DNA from: Aliivibrio_A sp016764915
GTDB lineage: Bacteria > Pseudomonadota > Gammaproteobacteria > Enterobacterales > Vibrionaceae
NCBI GenBank assembly: GCA_965224595.1
Contig: OZ245058.1
Location: 992,001-1,056,000 of the forward strand
Length of the DNA: 64,000 bases
Direction: 5' to 3'
Shown here: in pieces, positions 61,048-64,000 of the stretch
Numbering within the stretch: the stretch's first letter is position 1
How the letters are laid out: each line of letters opens with the position of its first letter
Notes under the pieces: generated by a model
What the model was told of the DNA's origin: nothing
Databases searched by the model: none
The model's input: only the letters and a program-made list of their open reading frames with translations
Translations under genes and position numbers: made by a program

Positions 61048-61731
61048 CTATTTCGCGTGATTTTTTTTGTTAGAGATTTTTCCGATAATGAATTTGGCAA
61101 CTAAAGGGAATAGCCCCAATATCGCCAAAGAAACAAGAACTTCAGGGGAGAGTAAACCCGATAAGGATTGAATGTCAGCCAATTGACTACCCGCATTTAA
61201 ATAGACCATAGTCCCTGGCAACATACCCAGTTGACTGTATAGATAGAACTTAGATGCTGACATTTTTGATAAACCCATTAATAGATTTATGAGAAAAAAT
61301 GGAAAAACAGGAATTAAACGTAAAGTCAGTAGGTAAAGGTTTCCATCTTTTTCAATACCGCTATTAATAGCAGCAAGCTTTTTGTCAAATTTTTGTTGTA
61401 CCCAATCTCTCAATAAATAGCGACTGAAGAGAAAAGCGAGCGTTGCGCCAATACTACTGGCAAATGAAACAAGAACTAAACCCCACCAGAAACCAAAAAG
61501 AGCGGCACCCAGTAACGATATTATTGCGGCGCCAGGAACCGATAATGCGGTTGTTAAAATATACAATATAAAGTAGATGGCACTGGCAACTAACCAATTA
61601 TTTGAAATGAATACGTTCAGATTGGCCTGTTGTATTTTAGCGTTTTCTAAAGTAATGAGATGATTGAAATTAAACATCATCCAAATAGCCACAATGACCA
61701 CAATGGCAATGACAACTTTTTTCTTGTTCAT
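61048..61731 (-). CDS. TVP38/TMEM64 (SNARE-associated/DedA-like) membrane protein
   Basis: A 227-residue inner-membrane protein of the YdjX/YdjZ type, with an N-terminal helix and the DedA-like core TALSVPGAAIISLLGAALFG and LRLIPVFPFFLINLLMGLSKM (the conserved [F/Y]xxxR and FP motif). It lies upstream of the ynj genes as ydjX/ydjZ do in E. coli, supporting membership in one functional neighbourhood. Some members of the superfamily flip phospholipids or carriers; the role here is unknown. Confidence 0.87.
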   Translation of the reverse strand: MNKKKVVIAIVVIVAIWMMFNFNHLITLENAKIQQANLNVFISNNWLVASAIYFILYILTTALSVPGAAIISLLGAALFGFWWGLVLVSFASSIGATLAFLFSRYLLRDWVQQKFDKKLAAINSGIEKDGNLYLLTLRLIPVFPFFLINLLMGLSKMSASKFYLYSQLGMLPGTMVYLNAGSQLADIQSLSGLLSPEVLVSLAILGLFPLVAKFIIGKISNKKNHAK

Positions 61732-61911
61732 AAAAGATTAACCTACAATATTAATTAACAGCTTAGTTATAAGAGACCGAATTTATTAAAGAATCTTTCA
61801 ATTAAGTTGTTTTATTTTAATGTAGCAGAAAATGAGGTGTTTCTGAAAACTATCTCAGGGGATTTGTACGGTGGAGTATTGAGTGAATAAATTTAGCTAA
61901 GAGTAATGAAA

Positions 61912-61938
61912 AAATAGCGGCTAAAGCCGCTTATTTTA
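61912..61938. terminator. Terminator after tfoY
   Basis: AGCGGC (61916-61921), loop TAAA, GCCGCT (61926-61931), with A-rich and T-rich flanks on both sides. It ends tfoY on the minus strand. Confidence 0.75.
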
Positions 61939-61940
61939 TG

Positions 61941-62531
61941 TTAGTTGAGTTTAACTAATAACTCCTCTCTTCGACTTTGTGGGATAACAGACCAGTGTTT
62001 ACCACAAATAGCTCCTTCAAGAGCCCATAATAGCTCAACACTGACGGAAGTAGTATGAGTGTCTATAATGGCCTTATATGCGTCTAAAGAACCTGAGCTA
62101 CGCAACTGGTCGATAGTAGAGATCCCTGCTTTTTTGAGCATACGTTCAGTACCTAATCTAAGGTTAGGAAGATCTTTCAAACGGATCGGGCCAGTCGTTT
62201 CTTGTACGATTTTATCTTCTTTAGCAATAAGTAAAGATCGCTTTGCTTGCAAAAGAATGGTGTTGATATCGTTCCATTGTTCATCAGGTAAAGCGAAATA
62301 CTTGGTCACAACGGGGAAACCACGTTTTTTATATACGTAAGGTTTTAACCCTTGTTCTATAAAGTGCTTTGCTATTATTTTATCAGCACGTAAATGCAGT
62401 TTATCATTTACGACTAAAGCGAACATTGTATTGTCAGCAAAAATTCCAAAACCACCAAACATCGAGCGAGATTTTATCTTTCCCAGTGGTGAAAATAATT
62501 TTAATGAATCTTTAAGTAGAGGTCTGTCCAT
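61941..62531 (-). CDS. tfoY: TfoX/Sxy family DNA-transformation/virulence regulator, TfoY type
   Basis: A 196-residue protein with the two-domain TfoX layout: an N-terminal domain (LGKIKSRSMFGGFGIFAD and KKRGFPVVTKYFALP) and a C-terminal helical domain (RLKDLPNLRLGTERMLKKAG, LELLWALEGAICG-like). Protein sequence alone does not separate TfoX from TfoY. The GEMM-I riboswitch 120 bp upstream and purR beside it are the TfoY arrangement. In Vibrio TfoY promotes type VI secretion and motility in response to c-di-GMP. Confidence 0.86.
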   Translation of the reverse strand: MDRPLLKDSLKLFSPLGKIKSRSMFGGFGIFADNTMFALVVNDKLHLRADKIIAKHFIEQGLKPYVYKKRGFPVVTKYFALPDEQWNDINTILLQAKRSLLIAKEDKIVQETTGPIRLKDLPNLRLGTERMLKKAGISTIDQLRSSGSLDAYKAIIDTHTTSVSVELLWALEGAICGKHWSVIPQSRREELLVKLN

Positions 62532-62650
62532 GCTATTTCTCGGTGAATGGGTTTATGTCACCAAACGTCTTAATTCCGAGTTGAAGATTAGCAAAGTGGG
62601 TAGGTGAAATGTCAGAATAATGTTAGTTATCTGAAAAAACTATACAAACT

Positions 62651-62752
62651 TGCCCATCGGTAGCTCCGCTGCCATATGTTTTAAAAATATAAAACGGTTA
62701 GGTCGGTGGCTTTGCGTCCTATCCTTTAAGATAGTTTGCCTTGTTCGTGACA
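62651..62752 (-). promoter_or_regulatory. Cyclic-di-GMP (GEMM-I) riboswitch aptamer
   Basis: On the minus strand this region carries the GEMM-I hallmarks in order: CACGAACAAGGCAAAC, a short hairpin CTATC-GATAG, GGACGCAAAGCC, CCGACCTAA, a variable hairpin, then GGCAGCGGAGCTACCGATGG. These match the V. cholerae Vc2 aptamer closely. The tetraloop at the first hairpin reads TAAA or TTAAAG in place of the usual GAAA. About 120 nt of leader separate it from tfoY, so control may be at the level of transcription readthrough or translation. Confidence 0.92.
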
Positions 62753-62800
62753 GTTAAATAATACTCAACATACTGCTTAGGCAGAAATCAACGACCAAAT

Positions 62801-62822
62801 AAATGTGATCTTGATTCCATAA
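62801..62822. promoter_or_regulatory. CRP-like site upstream of the riboswitch
   Basis: AAATGTGATC matches the left arm of the CRP palindrome exactly; the right arm (TTCCA for TCACA) is 3 of 5. It lies about 50 bp upstream of the aptamer 5' end and could activate the tfoY promoter. Confidence 0.4.
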
Positions 62823-62873
62823 ATAAAGACATTCCATTCATATTATGAGAAATTTAGCGAAAAAACAGCTGAT

Positions 62874-62907
62874 ATTTTGTGCAGATAAAAAGCCTATTGC
62901 ACAAAAT
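62874..62907. repeat. Hairpin between tfoY leader and purR
   Basis: ATTTTGTGCA (62874-62883) and TGCACAAAAT (62898-62907) are perfect 10-bp inverted arms around 14 nt. It lies 45 bp after the purR stop and may be its terminator, though no clean T run follows on the minus strand. The rest of 62532-62951 holds the riboswitch and its promoter region, with no ORF. Confidence 0.5.
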
Positions 62908-62951
62908 AAAATTAAAGCTCGCTCATGGATAAGAGTGAATATGTGGTCTAA

Positions 62952-63956
62952 TTAATTGATTTTTTTAACAGAACTTCTTTCAACTAACTTTGGCTCCATC
63001 TCGAAAATACGTCGTTCGTGATGTTTGTCTTTGATTCTTTCAAGTAAAATTTCAACCGCCGTTTTCCCTACCCGTCTTTTAGGTTGGTGAATGGTGGTTA
63101 ATGGTGGTGAGAAATAAGCAGATAGATCAATGTTGTCATAGCCAATAACAGAGATATCTTCTGGAATATTAAGACCCGACAATTGAATTTTACTGATAGC
63201 AGCTAATGCCATAATGTCATTAAAACAGAAAATTGCGGTTGGGCGCTCTGGGAGGTTTAACAGATGTTCAGTCATTGCGGATGCGCTTTCACACTCGAAA
63301 TCACCTTCAACAATAAAGTCGTAATTAACAGGTACATTTGATTCTGCCATTGCGCGCTCAAAGCCTTTCACTCGCTCTATACAAGTCAGTTTCTCTTTGT
63401 GGCCTGTTAAACATGCAATTTTGGTATGGCCCATTTCTAGAAGATATCGAGTAGCTAAATACCCACCTTCCTCAGAGTTATCAATGATTTTATCTGTGGT
63501 AAGGGTTTTTGGGCCCCAGTCCATGATAACCATCGGCAATTGACTGTTACGTTCCAACAGTGCGTGTAGCTCTTCAGTAAGATCCGAACACATGACTAAT
63601 AAACCATCGACTCTTTTTTCATGCAACATTCTCAAATAATCACGTTGCTTATTAATGCTGCCTTCAGTATTACAAATAATGAGTGTGTAACCCTGTTTGT
63701 AACAGTAGTTCTCTACACCATGCATCACTTGAGCAAAAAAAGGATTGCTGGATTGAGTCACTAACATACCAATGGTGCGAGTGGTATTGCATTTTAAACT
63801 ACGTGCGACGGCACTAGGGGCGTAATTCAACTCCTCCACAGCTGCACGTACACGCTCTTGAGTAGCTTCTGCGACAAAGCGTGTTTTATTAATTACGTGT
63901 GAAACTGTTGTTGTAGAAACACCAGCAATACGTGCAACGTCTTTAATTGTAGCCAT
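62952..63956 (-). CDS. purR: HTH-type transcriptional repressor PurR
   Basis: A 334-residue LacI-family repressor that silences purine synthesis genes when hypoxanthine or guanine is bound. The N-terminal helix-turn-helix (ATIKDVARIAGVSTTTVSHV, residues 2-21) and hinge helix region (SPSAVARSLK-type, YAPSAVARSLKCN) match PurR. The effector domain carries DGLLVMCSD, MDWGPK and the C-terminal PPLTTIHQPKRRVG. The ATG lies 44 bp from the window edge; no canonical PurR box is visible in what remains upstream. Confidence 0.94.
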   Translation of the reverse strand: MATIKDVARIAGVSTTTVSHVINKTRFVAEATQERVRAAVEELNYAPSAVARSLKCNTTRTIGMLVTQSSNPFFAQVMHGVENYCYKQGYTLIICNTEGSINKQRDYLRMLHEKRVDGLLVMCSDLTEELHALLERNSQLPMVIMDWGPKTLTTDKIIDNSEEGGYLATRYLLEMGHTKIACLTGHKEKLTCIERVKGFERAMAESNVPVNYDFIVEGDFECESASAMTEHLLNLPERPTAIFCFNDIMALAAISKIQLSGLNIPEDISVIGYDNIDLSAYFSPPLTTIHQPKRRVGKTAVEILLERIKDKHHERRIFEMEPKLVERSSVKKIN

Positions 63957-64000
63957 AGGAAATCCTGTAGAAGAGCGATCAATTCATCGAATCAAAAAAC

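Noticed and set aside
61941..62531. Calling the TfoX-family gene tfoX
   Set aside because: The adjacent purR and the upstream GEMM-I riboswitch indicate the tfoY arrangement; protein sequence alone does not decide.

Overview
The window is a stretch of bacterial chromosome from a Vibrionaceae-type gammaproteobacterium (Vibrio, Aliivibrio or Photobacterium), judged by eye to be moderately AT-rich. The protein sequences are close to those I know from Vibrio. Several gene orders also match what I recall of Vibrio chromosome 1: yfaE-nrdB-nrdA-ubiG-gyrA; asnS-queD-sdaA-sdaC-nudL-pabB-fum; and purR next to a tfoX-like gene behind a cyclic-di-GMP riboswitch. Genes are densely packed on both strands. 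I see no tRNA or rRNA gene, insertion sequence, prophage, integron or CRISPR array, so this is mainly core genome.

Layout. 1-6.6 kb: topA, an outer-membrane barrel protein, miaE, a membrane-anchored coiled-coil protein and cysB. 6.6-9.5 kb: a methyltransferase overlapping a TauE/SafE permease, then a DUF3943 protein. 9.7-18.8 kb: a yfaY/CinA-like gene, the class Ia ribonucleotide reductase operon nrdA-nrdB-yfaE, ubiG and gyrA. 19-31.6 kb: small regulators and biosynthetic genes (ribA, ycbL-like, aspC, asnS, queD, sdaA, sdaC, nudL, pabB, fumarase). 31.8-37 kb: an RND efflux operon with two lipoprotein adaptors. 37-44 kb: hinT, tesA/ybbA/ybbP, an LRR-kinase, a DUF3565 protein and an M24 peptidase. 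44.3-49.8 kb: a cell-envelope lipoprotein operon (COG3014-ycfL-lpoB-thiK), then ycfP and ndh. 49.9-56.5 kb: a CstA-family pyruvate-type transporter beside its likely BtsSR two-component system, ybiT and satP. 56.5-64 kb: ynjF-ynjD-ynjC-ynjB, a TVP38/TMEM64 protein, the riboswitch-controlled tfoY gene and purR.

How the genes fit together. Several blocks are clear functional units. nrdA and nrdB make the reductase and YfaE maintains its iron cofactor. The upstream region carries FNR-like, DnaA and possible NrdR sites that could tie dNTP supply to oxygen and replication. BtsS and BtsR lie directly beside the CstA-family gene, whose promoter carries three phased copies of a BtsR-like repeat. The RND adaptor-adaptor-pump genes touch or overlap each other. 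The YnjB/C/D importer genes overlap one another and the YnjF lipid-synthase gene.

The most interesting observations are non-coding or sub-gene: the c-di-GMP riboswitch before tfoY, the 20-bp-phased BtsR-like repeats, a terminator-like hairpin that buries the ribosome-binding site of the methyltransferase gene, and two small ORFs each interrupted by one in-frame TAA. I found no clearly new multi-gene system.
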